Positions 16,340-24,364 of a stretch of 64,000 nt of DNA are shown here, piece after piece. Under the pieces are notes generated by a model. That model had not been told where the DNA came from, ran no database searches, and saw only the letters and a list, made by a program, of their open reading frames with translations. The stretch's first letter is position 1, and each line of letters opens with the position of its first letter. A program made the translations under genes and the position numbers. The stretch is from Reichenbachiella ulvae. GTDB lineage: Bacteria; Bacteroidota; Bacteroidia; Cytophagales; Cyclobacteriaceae. Location: positions 5,367,501-5,431,500 of the forward strand of contig NZ_JAOYOD010000001.1 in NCBI RefSeq assembly GCF_025833875.1. Direction: 5' to 3'.

Positions 16340-16750
16340 GTCAATAGTGTCTTAGATTTTAGTCTTACATGCTTAAGGAGGCTAAAGCTAACAGAACTAT
16401 CCTAATCGTCCAAGGCGGAGAGGTGTTCGGTACCTCGGTTGTTAATCACAATTACTTTTCCTTTGGATATCCAATGTCAGATTCAAATTTTCCAGGAGGG
16501 TGTTTTCTTACATCTTCAAGATGGGTAGTATTTTTAATGAAAGTTTGTAAATATTTGAAGTTCATTTATCCTGTTATTTGAATAAAAGGTATTGTGATAA
16601 TGTTTCTCTAAATCAGTTAGTTACGAGCGGGTTTTCTTGTAGAAATATTTCTTTAAAAAAGATTGAATTTCACAACAACTATTCGAACATAGAAAGCGTA
16701 TATCATGCGCTTGACTCATCAATTAACGAAGAGCCAATTATGCGGAAATC
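16340..16750. other. Intergenic region without recognisable gene
   Basis: About 410 bases between the divergent GH105 and C39-peptidase genes. Two short open frames here have no family features, unusual composition and no coding support. The region presumably holds both promoters. No clear palindrome, terminator or TAnnTTTG box stands out. Confidence 0.4.
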
Positions 16751-17479
16751 ATGGTCAATCGAACGACACCCGGACTAGACTTTAAGTCCTTTGAGCTGAA
16801 AATTCAGCGACAGCCCAATGACGAAACCTGCGGGCCCACTTGCCTACAGGCTGTCTATCAATACTATGACGATGAGCTCTCCCTCAACGATGTGATCAAA
16901 CAAGTCAAAACCCTGAATACCGGGGGGACTTTGGCTGTCATGCTGGGCAATCATGCCTTGAGCAGAGGCTATGAAGTAACGCTATTTACTTACAACTTGA
17001 TGATGTTTGACCCGACCTGGTTTACAAATGGAGTCGATCTCAAAGAGAAGCTTTTGGAGCAGCGAAAGCATAAGCAAAAGAAGAAGTTTTTGCAGGCCAC
17101 TGATGCTTACCTCAAATTCATAGAGGCAGGAGGACAAATCAAGTTTGAGGAGTTGAATGTGAAATTGATACGCGACATTCTGAATAAGGGCATTCCGATC
17201 CTGACCGGTCTGAGTGCGACCTATCTCTACAACTGTGCGCGTGAGATCGGTGAGATCAACGAGTATGATGATGTGAAGGGGACTCCAGCAGGTCACTTTG
17301 TGGTGATCCATGGTTATGATCAACTGAAGAAAACCGCTCAGATCGCTGATCCTCTAAGTGAAAACCCCTTGAGTGATAAACAGTACTATGCAGTGAATCT
17401 GCAGCGACTGATCAATGCTATTTTGTTGGGAATCGTCACCTACGACGCTAACCTTTTAATTATTAAAAATGTCTCTTAA
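16751..17479 (+). CDS. C39-like cysteine peptidase of amidoligase operon
   Basis: A 242-residue cytoplasmic protein with a papain-like C39 fold. The segment Q21-P-N-D-E-T-C27-GPTC places an oxyanion Gln and nucleophile Cys exactly as in C39 peptidases. The catalytic His lies in GHFVVIHGYD (near residue 182) and an Asp follows in IADPL. C39 relatives cleave leader peptides after Gly-Gly, but here there is no transporter fusion. Its 3' end overlaps the ATP-grasp gene by 11 bases, so both are coexpressed. In this setting it may trim, hydrolyse or transfer the amide product of the two ligases encoded downstream; this is inference. Confidence 0.78.
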   Translation: MVNRTTPGLDFKSFELKIQRQPNDETCGPTCLQAVYQYYDDELSLNDVIKQVKTLNTGGTLAVMLGNHALSRGYEVTLFTYNLMMFDPTWFTNGVDLKEKLLEQRKHKQKKKFLQATDAYLKFIEAGGQIKFEELNVKLIRDILNKGIPILTGLSATYLYNCAREIGEINEYDDVKGTPAGHFVVIHGYDQLKKTAQIADPLSENPLSDKQYYAVNLQRLINAILLGIVTYDANLLIIKNVS

Positions 17480-18917
17480 GATAATCGTAACCGACACTCC
17501 GGCTGACTGGCAAAACCTACAGCTGGACATCGATGTGGTTACACCTGGCGAATATTTCGCCGATGAGGCCTTTCAAAAGGCCAAAAAGTATCGGGTGATC
17601 AACCTGTGTAAGTCCTTTCAATATCATAGTCTGGGCTACTATGTGTCCCTTTTGGCAGAGGCCAGAAGGCACAAGGTGATGCCTGAGATTTCTACTTTGC
17701 TGGATTTTCGTTTTCCTTCTTTGGTGCGAGAAGATGCGGAGGATTTTGAAGAACTGATTCAGCAGGGACTGAAAAAGGAAAAGACGGATAAGCTGGAGCT
17801 ATTGATCTGTTTTGGTAAGACTCATCTGCCGGAGTTCAACAAGATCGGTACGCTTATGTTCAATCTCTTTCAGGTGCCGATCTTAAAAGCGGTTTTCATC
17901 AAAAAGGATAAATGGGTGCTGGCTCAATTGAAGCCATTGAACTTGAATGAATTTCCGACTATTCATTCTGATCATTTGAAAGCCTCTCTGGAGGAGTATC
18001 TACAAGGAAAGAAGCGCTTGCAAAAGAGCTACAGTCGAAAGAAGTACGATCTGGCGATTTTGGTCAATCCCGAGGAGGAAACCCCTCCTTCGAATCAAAA
18101 GGCCATTCGCAATTTTCAAAAGGCGGGAGAGAAGGTGGGCTTTAATGTTGACCTGATTACCAAAAACGATTTTGCGAAGCTGATTCAGTACGATGCGTTA
18201 TTCATCAGAGAGACCACCAATGTGAACCATTACACCTTCAAGTTTGCCAAGAAGGCGGCTTCTGAGGGACTGGTGGTGATCGATGATCCGGATTCCATCC
18301 TGAAGTGTACCAACAAGGTGTATTTGAGTGAACTCCTACGAGCGCATCAGGTACCCACGCCTAAGTATTGGATCATCAAAAAGGACAAGTTGAGCCAGTT
18401 GAAGTCATACAATTTGGACTACCCGATTATCCTAAAGCAACCTGATGGTTCTTTCTCGAAAGGCGTGAAAAAGGCCAAGAGCGAAGAGGAGTTTTTAAGT
18501 GTCCTCAAGGACTTTTTTCAGACTTCCGAACTGGTCATTGCGCAGGAGTTTATCCCGACGGAGTTTGACTGGCGTATAGGTGTACTCAATGGCAAGGCCT
18601 TGTTCGTCTGCAAGTATTACATGGCAGCCAATCACTGGCAGATCATGAACTGGAAGACGGGTGTGATGGAGGAGGGAGATTCGGAAACTCTGGCGGTAGA
18701 GGATGCACCTAAAGCATTGGTCGATCTGGCTATCAAGGCTACTTCACTCATTGGAAACGGTTTTTATGGTGTGGATATCAAGCAGGTTGGCAAGAAGTAC
18801 TACGTGATCGAAGTGAATGACAACCCTAGCCTGGATCATGGGGTGGAAGATCAGGTACTGAAGCAGCAACTGTATGTAACAATCATGCAGGAACTGATGA
18901 ATAGACTAGTAGGTTAA
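17469..18917 (+). CDS. RimK-like ATP-grasp ligase with RLAN N-terminal domain
   Basis: A 482-residue ligase. Residues 1 to about 200 resemble the RimK-like ATP-grasp N-terminal (RLAN) domain. From about 250 the ATP-grasp core follows: DDPDSILKCTNKVYLSELL, the nucleotide-binding YPIILKQPDGSFSKGVKKA loop, VIAQEFIPTEFDWRIGVLNG, and the metal-binding FYGVDIKQ and YYVIEVNDNPSLDHG motifs. ATP-grasp ligases make peptide-like bonds through an acyl-phosphate; RimK adds glutamate to a protein tail. Its start overlaps the C39 gene. A GCS2 ligase and an amidohydrolase follow. Comparative genomics of amidoligases has reported such combinations, but no product is known to me. Confidence 0.9.
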   Translation: MSLKIIVTDTPADWQNLQLDIDVVTPGEYFADEAFQKAKKYRVINLCKSFQYHSLGYYVSLLAEARRHKVMPEISTLLDFRFPSLVREDAEDFEELIQQGLKKEKTDKLELLICFGKTHLPEFNKIGTLMFNLFQVPILKAVFIKKDKWVLAQLKPLNLNEFPTIHSDHLKASLEEYLQGKKRLQKSYSRKKYDLAILVNPEEETPPSNQKAIRNFQKAGEKVGFNVDLITKNDFAKLIQYDALFIRETTNVNHYTFKFAKKAASEGLVVIDDPDSILKCTNKVYLSELLRAHQVPTPKYWIIKKDKLSQLKSYNLDYPIILKQPDGSFSKGVKKAKSEEEFLSVLKDFFQTSELVIAQEFIPTEFDWRIGVLNGKALFVCKYYMAANHWQIMNWKTGVMEEGDSETLAVEDAPKALVDLAIKATSLIGNGFYGVDIKQVGKKYYVIEVNDNPSLDHGVEDQVLKQQLYVTIMQELMNRLVG

Positions 18918-18957
18918 TAGATAAATAGTTAATAGGAGAATTTTCCTTAGACCGGAA

Positions 18958-19058
18958 GTTTCAGTCCATTCAAAGCTCCTATAATCCCACTTTGAAGCGT
19001 TTCGACGATTCGGGGGGAGGGGGATGTCAGTCTAAAAAAGTTTTGAATGGGCTGAAAC
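18958..19058 (+). promoter_or_regulatory. Folded intercistronic region with alternative stems
   Basis: GTTTCAGTCCATTCAAA (18958-18974) pairs with TTTGAATGGGCTGAAAC (19042-19058), 16 of 17 plus one G-U, enclosing a G-rich loop. The 3' part of the left arm, TTCAAAG, can instead pair with CTTTGAA near 18990. The two stems exclude each other, as in attenuators. It lies in the 231-base gap between the RLAN ligase and GCS2 genes; a repeat or processing site is equally possible. Confidence 0.45.
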
Positions 19059-19148
19059 GGGACTTTAGCTAGTATTAACCTTTCGATAAACTGGACAAAT
19101 AGCAATTAACGAATAACAAATAACTCCTGAATTTCATTCAGGTTAACA

Positions 19149-20390
19149 ATGGAACATAAATCACGCTGGCATCTATTTCAGGTATATGGAGTGGAGCTGG
19201 AATACATGATCGTCGATCAGGACAGTCTGGATGTGCGTCCGATTGCTGATGCGGTACTCAGAGATGAGCAGGGGAATATTCAGGGAGAGATGGAATTTGA
19301 TGACGTGGCCTGGAGCAACGAATTGGTCAGCCATGTGATCGAAATCAAGTCTAATGGTCCTACGGCAGATCTGCAGAAGCTGAGTCAATCTCTGCATAAT
19401 AATGTGAAGCAAATCAATCAACGGTTGGCAGCTTCTGGAGCGAAGTTGTTGCCCTCTGCAGCTCACCCCTGGATGGTGCCTGCGGAGGAAACGAAGATTT
19501 GGGAGCATGAGAATCAGGACATCTATCATGCCTACGATCGCATCTTCAACTGCAAGGGGCACGGCTGGTCTAACCTGCAAAGTACCCACTTGAACTTGCC
19601 ATTTTATGACGATGAGGAGTTTTCTCGTTTGCATACGGCGATTAGGTTCATATTGCCGATTCTTCCTGGTTTGACAGCCTCTTCGCCGATCCTGGGAGGG
19701 AAATTTAGTAAGTATATGGATAAGCGACTGTATTACTATCAAAGTAACCAATCCAAAATCCCTGTGCTGACCGGAAAGGTGATTCCTGATTTGGTGTATT
19801 CGAAATATGGCTATCAGAAGCATATCTATGATAGAATTACTCAGGCCATCAAGCCTTTTGATCAGGAGGGAATTTTTGATCCGGTTTGGTTGAATTCCAG
19901 AGGTGCAATTGCGCGCTTTGATCGAGGTGCGATAGAAATCCGCATCATGGATATTCAGGAGTGCCCGCAATCTGATCTTGCGATTGTCAATCTGGTGATA
20001 CACTTACTCAAGTTGTTGGTGAAGGCTAAGTGGATCAATTTCGAGACCCAACAGTCTCTGAATACAATGGAACTACACGATATCTTCGAACAGACTATCA
20101 AGCATGCTTCAGCTACGGAGGTGAGTCATATGAATTACCTGAGAGCATTGGGCTATAAGGAAGAGAAAACTTGCGCTGAGCTCTGGAGGGGAATCATGGA
20201 CAAGGTCTTTGCAGAATATCCTAAAGAAATGGAGCCCTGGAGGGCTACTTTGGAGGTCATCGCTCAGCAGGGTACACTGGCAGAGCGAATCATGAAGGCA
20301 GTCAATGACAACTATGAGAAAGACAACCTGAAAAAGGTTTATAATCAGTTGGCGGATTGTCTGGAGAGCAACAGCTGTTTCGTGCCATGA
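19149..20390 (+). CDS. GCS2-family carboxylate-amine ligase
   Basis: A 413-residue ligase of the glutamate-cysteine ligase type 2 (COG2170) group. It shows the GVELEYMIVD nucleotide/metal motif, NELVSHVIEIKSNGPT, the central STHLNLPF strand and a basic RGAIARFDRGAIEIRIMD segment that closes the active site. Family members join an amino acid to the gamma-carboxylate of glutamate or make related amides using ATP. The stop TGA overlaps the ATG of the next gene in an ATGA sequence. With the RLAN ligase upstream it supplies a second peptide-bond-forming step. It could also be an ordinary gamma-glutamyl ligase, but the neighbourhood argues for a dedicated pathway. Confidence 0.88.
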   Translation: MEHKSRWHLFQVYGVELEYMIVDQDSLDVRPIADAVLRDEQGNIQGEMEFDDVAWSNELVSHVIEIKSNGPTADLQKLSQSLHNNVKQINQRLAASGAKLLPSAAHPWMVPAEETKIWEHENQDIYHAYDRIFNCKGHGWSNLQSTHLNLPFYDDEEFSRLHTAIRFILPILPGLTASSPILGGKFSKYMDKRLYYYQSNQSKIPVLTGKVIPDLVYSKYGYQKHIYDRITQAIKPFDQEGIFDPVWLNSRGAIARFDRGAIEIRIMDIQECPQSDLAIVNLVIHLLKLLVKAKWINFETQQSLNTMELHDIFEQTIKHASATEVSHMNYLRALGYKEEKTCAELWRGIMDKVFAEYPKEMEPWRATLEVIAQQGTLAERIMKAVNDNYEKDNLKKVYNQLADCLESNSCFVP

Positions 20391-21097
20391 AAGGAGTTCG
20401 TTTTGTCGTAAGCTGCGAACATGCGACTAATGATGTGCCTGAGAAATATAAGAAGCTATTCGAAGGGGCAGAGGAGGTTTTGCAGTCACATCGCGGCTGG
20501 GATCCCGGTGCTCTAGAGATGACGCTTGATCTTGCAGAACGATTAGAAGTGCAGCCTCATTTGTATCCATATACCCGACTACTCATAGAGCCCAATCGCT
20601 CGCTGGGTAGTCCTCAGCTGTTTTCGGAATATTCGATTGATTTATCAGAGGAAGAAAAGCAATGGCTGGTAGCTAACTACTACCAGCCTTATCGAAACCG
20701 CATCGAGGAAGAAATAGAGAAACATATACAAGACGGATATCAGGTCATCCACCTGAGCATGCATAGTTTTACACCAGTTTGGAAAGGAAAAGAAAGAGAG
20801 GTGGAGATAGGTCTGCTCTTTGATGATCAGCGATCATCCGAAAAACATTTCTGCGAGCGATGGTTAGAGCAGCTGCAGTCAAGCTGTAATCACACAGCCA
20901 TACCCAATGAACCCTACCATGGTGCGGATGATGGCTTGACTACTTATCTCCGAACTCGTTTCTCTGTTGAGGCCTATCTCGGGATAGAGATCGAGGTGAG
21001 TCAGAAGTTTGGGGGTGAGGATAGGAGGGAGATTGTTGGACGTTTAAATGAGGGATTAGTGAAAATAATTAGGCACTCTGATTCCCAGTCATCCTGA
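20387..21097 (+). CDS. N-formylglutamate amidohydrolase-family protein
   Basis: A 236-residue protein of the FGase/HutG family. ATG 20387-20389 overlaps the GCS2 stop (ATGA), which sets the start; residues then read VVSCEHATNDVP, a typical opening with a zinc-ligand His. Further marks are SHRGWDPGA, the TRLLIEPNRS strand, HLSMHSFTPV (second metal His) and the PYHGADDGLTTYLR region. HutG removes formate from N-formylglutamate, but operon-borne relatives in amidoligase clusters probably hydrolyse or remake an amide in another compound. The hut genes start 2 kb downstream, so a double role as HutG is conceivable. The gene ends before the first large palindromic repeat. Confidence 0.87.
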   Translation: MKGVRFVVSCEHATNDVPEKYKKLFEGAEEVLQSHRGWDPGALEMTLDLAERLEVQPHLYPYTRLLIEPNRSLGSPQLFSEYSIDLSEEEKQWLVANYYQPYRNRIEEEIEKHIQDGYQVIHLSMHSFTPVWKGKEREVEIGLLFDDQRSSEKHFCERWLEQLQSSCNHTAIPNEPYHGADDGLTTYLRTRFSVEAYLGIEIEVSQKFGGEDRREIVGRLNEGLVKIIRHSDSQSS

Positions 21098-21276
21098 GTT
21101 CATCGACTTCCTGTCACCCTGAGGTTCTAGAAGGGTAGGCAGGCAGCACCGAGGATGATCTGCTAGCAGCTATTCTCAGCACGTTTTGGTTTAGTAGAAA
21201 GCCGAATCCTCGCAGCGGCTTGTCTGATGGTTCCTGCCCGATCCGGCAGGCGGGCGATAAACTCACCATGACAAGG
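21084..21276. repeat. ~148-bp palindromic-ended repeat, composite copy 1
   Basis: The body 21110-21276 matches copies 2 and 3 (shared cores such as CTGCTAGCAGC, CAGCACGTTTTGGTTT and CTCGCAGCGGCTTGTCTGATG). A second left arm, GTCATCCTGAGTTCATCGA, precedes it, starting inside the 3' end of the amidohydrolase gene. A 22-base GC-rich piece (21234-21255, CTGCCCGATCCGGCAGGCGGGC-type) is inserted near the right end. Confidence 0.85.
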
Positions 21277-21326
21277 ATGGGGCGCTACAGGTCCATGGAG
21301 TTCGAAAGATGGTGCATTGAGCGATT

Positions 21327-21611
21327 CTATTCTTTTTTCTTCTTTGCCAATTCCGGCAACTTTTCCCATTCAAGGTTGATGAGTGCTTTCTTCTTTTCTA
21401 TTCGCCAACCTTTGACTTGTTTTTCGAATGCGATGGCTTGATGGATGTCTTGAAAGTGTTCTTGAAATACCAACTTGACTGGTCTGCGAGAATAGGTGTA
21501 CGCCTTTTTATCAAACCCAGACTGATGCTCATAAAATCGGCGTTCTATGTCATTGGTCACCCCAGTATAATATTTGCCATCACTGCAGAGTAAAATATAC
21601 ACGGTGTACAT
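21327..21611 (-). CDS. GIY-YIG nuclease-superfamily protein
   Basis: A 94-residue single-domain protein of the short UvrC/homing-nuclease superfamily: YTVYILLCSDGKYYTGVTND carries the two motif strands (Y-V-Y and Y-T-G), an Arg in IERRFYEHQ and the metal-binding Glu in AIAFEKQVKGW, then a Lys-rich tail. Such stand-alone proteins are common in Bacteroidota and of uncertain role; superfamily members cut DNA. It is a lone gene squeezed between copy 1 and copy 2 of the 148-bp palindromic-ended repeat, with about 50 and 120 bases of spacing. This hints at a repeat-linked mobile unit, as with RAYT transposases and REP sequences. Confidence 0.9.
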   Translation of the reverse strand: MYTVYILLCSDGKYYTGVTNDIERRFYEHQSGFDKKAYTYSRRPVKLVFQEHFQDIHQAIAFEKQVKGWRIEKKKALINLEWEKLPELAKKKKE

Positions 21612-21728
21612 GGTTGATTCAGTTTGGTTAGAGGAGAAAGGTAAGTGTTCTTTAGGAAATGCTGAAATGACGGTTCTCTCTTGCAGGCTTCTTCCTGGCT
21701 CTATTCTCTGTCATCTTGCACCACGTTT

Positions 21729-21876
21729 CCCTGTCACCCTGAGGTTCTCGAAGGGTAGGCAGGCAGTTCCGACGTTGTTCTGCTAGCAGCATAAGTCAGC
21801 ACGTTTTGGTTTGGTAGAAGGCCGAATCCTCGCAGCGGCTTGTCTGATGCTTCGAGAGCCTCAGCATGACAAGGGG
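21729..21876. repeat. ~148-bp palindromic-ended repeat, copy 2
   Basis: Ends CCCTGTCACCCTGAGGTTCTCGAAG and CTTCGAGAGCCTCAGCATGACAAGGG are inverted repeats. The arms differ from copy 3 at both ends in a matching way (GAGGTTCT with AGAGCCTC against GAGTTCAT with ATAAACTC), so base pairing is kept. This supports a selected stem. Confidence 0.9.
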
Positions 21877-21957
21877 AGATGCTGCGAGAATATAGGAGTT
21901 TTTTTTAATCAACTAATTCTAAGCTAATTTGGGTTGGATTATAATTGATAGGTTTCA

Positions 21958-22206
21958 GTGACCAAAAAGAAACACAAAAAATATGGTGAATTATATGCCT
22001 TGTTTTGGGGAGTTGTTTTCCTAATTCTGGGTGTAATTATGTTAATTGCTGGAAAGGTAGTTATAGGTATTGATTATTTAACTCAGCAAGGTAGCGGATA
22101 CAGCGGATGGTTTTTGATTCTAATTGGAATCGTGTGTTTAGTAGTTTACTATTATTCTCTACCTCCTTTTGGTAGGATAAGGAAGTTTTTCGAGGGGAGA
22201 CAGTAA
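21958..22206 (+). CDS. Small two-helix membrane protein
   Basis: An 82-residue protein starting at GTG (21958). It has a Lys-rich N-terminus, two membrane helices (about 13-34 and 49-67) and a short basic tail. No family is recognised. It is followed after 21 bases by a lipoprotein gene, so the two may form an operon. The AT-rich composition differs slightly from the neighbours, as is usual for small lineage-specific genes. Confidence 0.6.
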   Translation: MTKKKHKKYGELYALFWGVVFLILGVIMLIAGKVVIGIDYLTQQGSGYSGWFLILIGIVCLVVYYYSLPPFGRIRKFFEGRQ

Positions 22207-22227
22207 GGAAATTTGTAAATCTGCATT

Positions 22228-22812
22228 ATGAAGAGTATTCATCGTTTAGTGGTAATAGCCTATTGTTTGAGTTTTCTATCCTCTTGTAATAATGGCCATG
22301 CTGATATTATTAATTATCATAATCAATTGGTCTCCATTGATTTCAAATGGGGTAAAGAAATAAGCATTTTAGATTACAAATTTGACCAAGCAATCCGCGT
22401 GTTTCCTGTCGCTTTAAATAAAGCTGGATATGCAGGTTATTCAGCGCGGACTAGCGTTTTGTCTTCAAATGAATTTGAAGACATTAAAAGGTTAATTAGA
22501 CTGAATGACAATTTGGTTGATTTGAAGGAGGTCGAGAATACTTGTTTTCGGAATGGAAGACTATTTATTTGTGATTCATCGAAATTGGTATTTCCTAATG
22601 TGTTTGAGCCTAATGGAATATTAATGCATGATTGGAATAAACATCTAGAGGTCTATTTGCTTAAAACGTATAATACTAATGTTCTTTCTAGCGAAGTGAA
22701 AGAATTGATATATCCAGATAAACGAAAAATTGTTGTTTCCAAAGGTGCCAGCAAGGGTGTAGTAATAGATAATGAACATAAGACACTTGAGTTCTTCTTG
22801 ATTATTTATTAG
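22228..22812 (+). CDS. Hypothetical lipoprotein
   Basis: A 194-residue protein with a lipoprotein signal (hydrophobic residues 7-18, lipobox LSSC with Cys at about 20). The mature part has no recognised domain; it is mixed alpha/beta by pattern, with two further cysteines (ENTC, FICD) that could form a disulfide. The DNA is AT-rich compared with the hut genes. It follows the small membrane protein closely and ends 29 bases before the third large repeat. Confidence 0.6.
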   Translation: MKSIHRLVVIAYCLSFLSSCNNGHADIINYHNQLVSIDFKWGKEISILDYKFDQAIRVFPVALNKAGYAGYSARTSVLSSNEFEDIKRLIRLNDNLVDLKEVENTCFRNGRLFICDSSKLVFPNVFEPNGILMHDWNKHLEVYLLKTYNTNVLSSEVKELIYPDKRKIVVSKGASKGVVIDNEHKTLEFFLIIY

Positions 22813-22841
22813 AAGATCATTAAGAAAATGAGTTGTTGATT

Positions 22842-22989
22842 CCCTGTCATCCTGAGTTCATCGAAGGATAGGCAGGCCGCTCCGAAATAGCCCTGCTAGC
22901 AGCTATTCTCAGCACGTTTTGGTTTGGTAGAAGGCCGAAATCTCGCAGCGGCTTGTCTGATGGTTCGATAAACTCACCATGACAAGGGG
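22842..22989. repeat. ~148-bp palindromic-ended repeat, copy 3
   Basis: Left end CCCTGTCATCCTGAGTTCATCG and right end CGATAAACTCACCATGACAAGGGG are imperfect inverted repeats. The interior shares long blocks with copies 1 and 2. It lies between the lipoprotein gene and the 3' end of hutI. Confidence 0.9.
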
Positions 22990-23010
22990 ACGGAGGTAGG
23001 ATATGTATTG

Positions 23011-24240
23011 TTACAACATCTTCCCCCTCTTCCAAACCTCACCCACCTTCAAACTCCCCTGATGATAAAGAATCTCGCGATAGTCTTCGCATGGGAAGGT
23101 GATGAAATCTGCCAGGCTGCCTTCAGTTAATCTACCTCGATCATTTAGCCCTAGTGCATTTGCTACGCGGAAGGTCATGCCGGAGAGAACTTCTGCGGCG
23201 CTGAGTTTTTGTTGCGCACCGAGGAGGGCGGCCTGAGTCAGTAGCTCTCCATGTGGAGCAGAACCCGGATTCCAGTCTGAGGCGATTGCGAGACTACAGC
23301 CTGCATCTAGTAATTTTCTGGCAGGAGTGAAACCGCAACCTAGTCCCAAAGATGCGCCAGGTAATGCTACCGGGACCACTTCGCTTTTAGACAGAAGCTC
23401 GATTTCTTTTTCTCCACTGGCTTCCAGATGATCCACGCTTCGAGCACCAACTTCAACTGCCAATTGACTGCCGCCAGTTGTGAATTGATCTCCATGGATG
23501 GTCAATTCGAATCCCATGTCTTTTAGTTGTTCTAGGTAAGGTTTAGAGATAGCAGGATCGAAGGCTCCATCTTCCACAAAAATGTCAAAACGCTGAGCCA
23601 GTCTTTTTTCTTTTACGACGGGAGCCAGTTGATCCAGAATGTACTGCAAGTAAGCCGCGTGATCTCCATCGAAATCTCTCGGCTTGATGTGAGCAGCCAA
23701 ACACGTAGAGATGATGTCCATGTTAGCCCTATTTGTGTCCTTTGCGGACTGGATGCTACGGAGCATTTTGAGTTCTTCTTCTACGCTGAGTCCATAGCCA
23801 CTTTTTACCTCTACAGTAGTGATGCCATTTTGATTAAGACGCTGGATTCTTTGCTGCATCAAAGCGGTCAGTTCTTCCTGACTGGCTGCACGGGTATGCT
23901 GCACCGTACTCCAGATTCCGCCACCGGCTTTTTGGATTTCGAGGTAGCTCTTGCCGTTGTTGCGGGCGGCATAGTCCATCGCTCGGCTCCCCCCAAAGCA
24001 GATGTGTGTATGCGCATCGATGAAGCCTGGCAATGCCACAGCTGGGTCTTCGACTTGCTCTAATTCTGCATTGGGATGCGAAGCTCTCAGCTCCTTCCAT
24101 GATCCCAAGGATAGGATTTTCCCATCCTGAACCAGGATGCCTCCATCGGAGATGATCTCCAATTGTTCGTCTTTCAGACTGCCTTTGATCGGCAGCTGGT
24201 TCATGGTCAGTACTTGGGTAAATGGGCCTATGAGTTTCAT
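23011..24240 (-). CDS. hutI: Imidazolonepropionase
   Basis: HutI opens the imidazolone ring to give formimidoylglutamate, step three of histidine breakdown. The 409-residue amidohydrolase shows the metal site in PGFIDAHTHICFGGSRAMDY, the conserved AGGGIWSTVQHTRA substrate loop, VEVKSGYGL, and later IHGDQFT, VDHLEA and ASDWNPGSAPHG (metal Asp). Length and motifs are fully typical. It is last in the hutH-hutU-hutI series on the minus strand, separated from hutU by 124 bases that contain a palindromic repeat. Its stop lies close to large repeat copy 3. Confidence 0.97.
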   Translation of the reverse strand: MKLIGPFTQVLTMNQLPIKGSLKDEQLEIISDGGILVQDGKILSLGSWKELRASHPNAELEQVEDPAVALPGFIDAHTHICFGGSRAMDYAARNNGKSYLEIQKAGGGIWSTVQHTRAASQEELTALMQQRIQRLNQNGITTVEVKSGYGLSVEEELKMLRSIQSAKDTNRANMDIISTCLAAHIKPRDFDGDHAAYLQYILDQLAPVVKEKRLAQRFDIFVEDGAFDPAISKPYLEQLKDMGFELTIHGDQFTTGGSQLAVEVGARSVDHLEASGEKEIELLSKSEVVPVALPGASLGLGCGFTPARKLLDAGCSLAIASDWNPGSAPHGELLTQAALLGAQQKLSAAEVLSGMTFRVANALGLNDRGRLTEGSLADFITFPCEDYREILYHQGSLKVGEVWKRGKML

Positions 24241-24271
24241 TTGGATTCTAATTGTTATCGTTCGATTTATT

Positions 24272-24348
24272 CGTCATGCTCCGGCTTGACCGGGGCATCT
24301 CCCGATCTGTTTGCAGGCAGATTCCCCTATCAAGTAAGGGGAATGACG
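24272..24348. repeat. Palindromic element in the hutI-hutU gap
   Basis: CGTCATGCTCCGGCTTGACCGG at the left and GGGGAATGACG at the right give matching ends (CGTCAT with ATGACG). It is a dispersed-repeat type distinct from the 148-bp family, with a GCAGGCAG piece inside it. Confidence 0.6.
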
Positions 24349-24364
24349 TGCAATTGGTTCCTGG

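Noticed and set aside
16369..16778. Two short plus-strand open frames between GH105 and the C39 peptidase
   Set aside because: They show no family features or conserved start context; treated as intergenic.
21220..21786. Plus-strand open frames across the repeats and the GIY-YIG gene
   Set aside because: They run through repeat DNA and antisense of the nuclease gene, with no coding signature.
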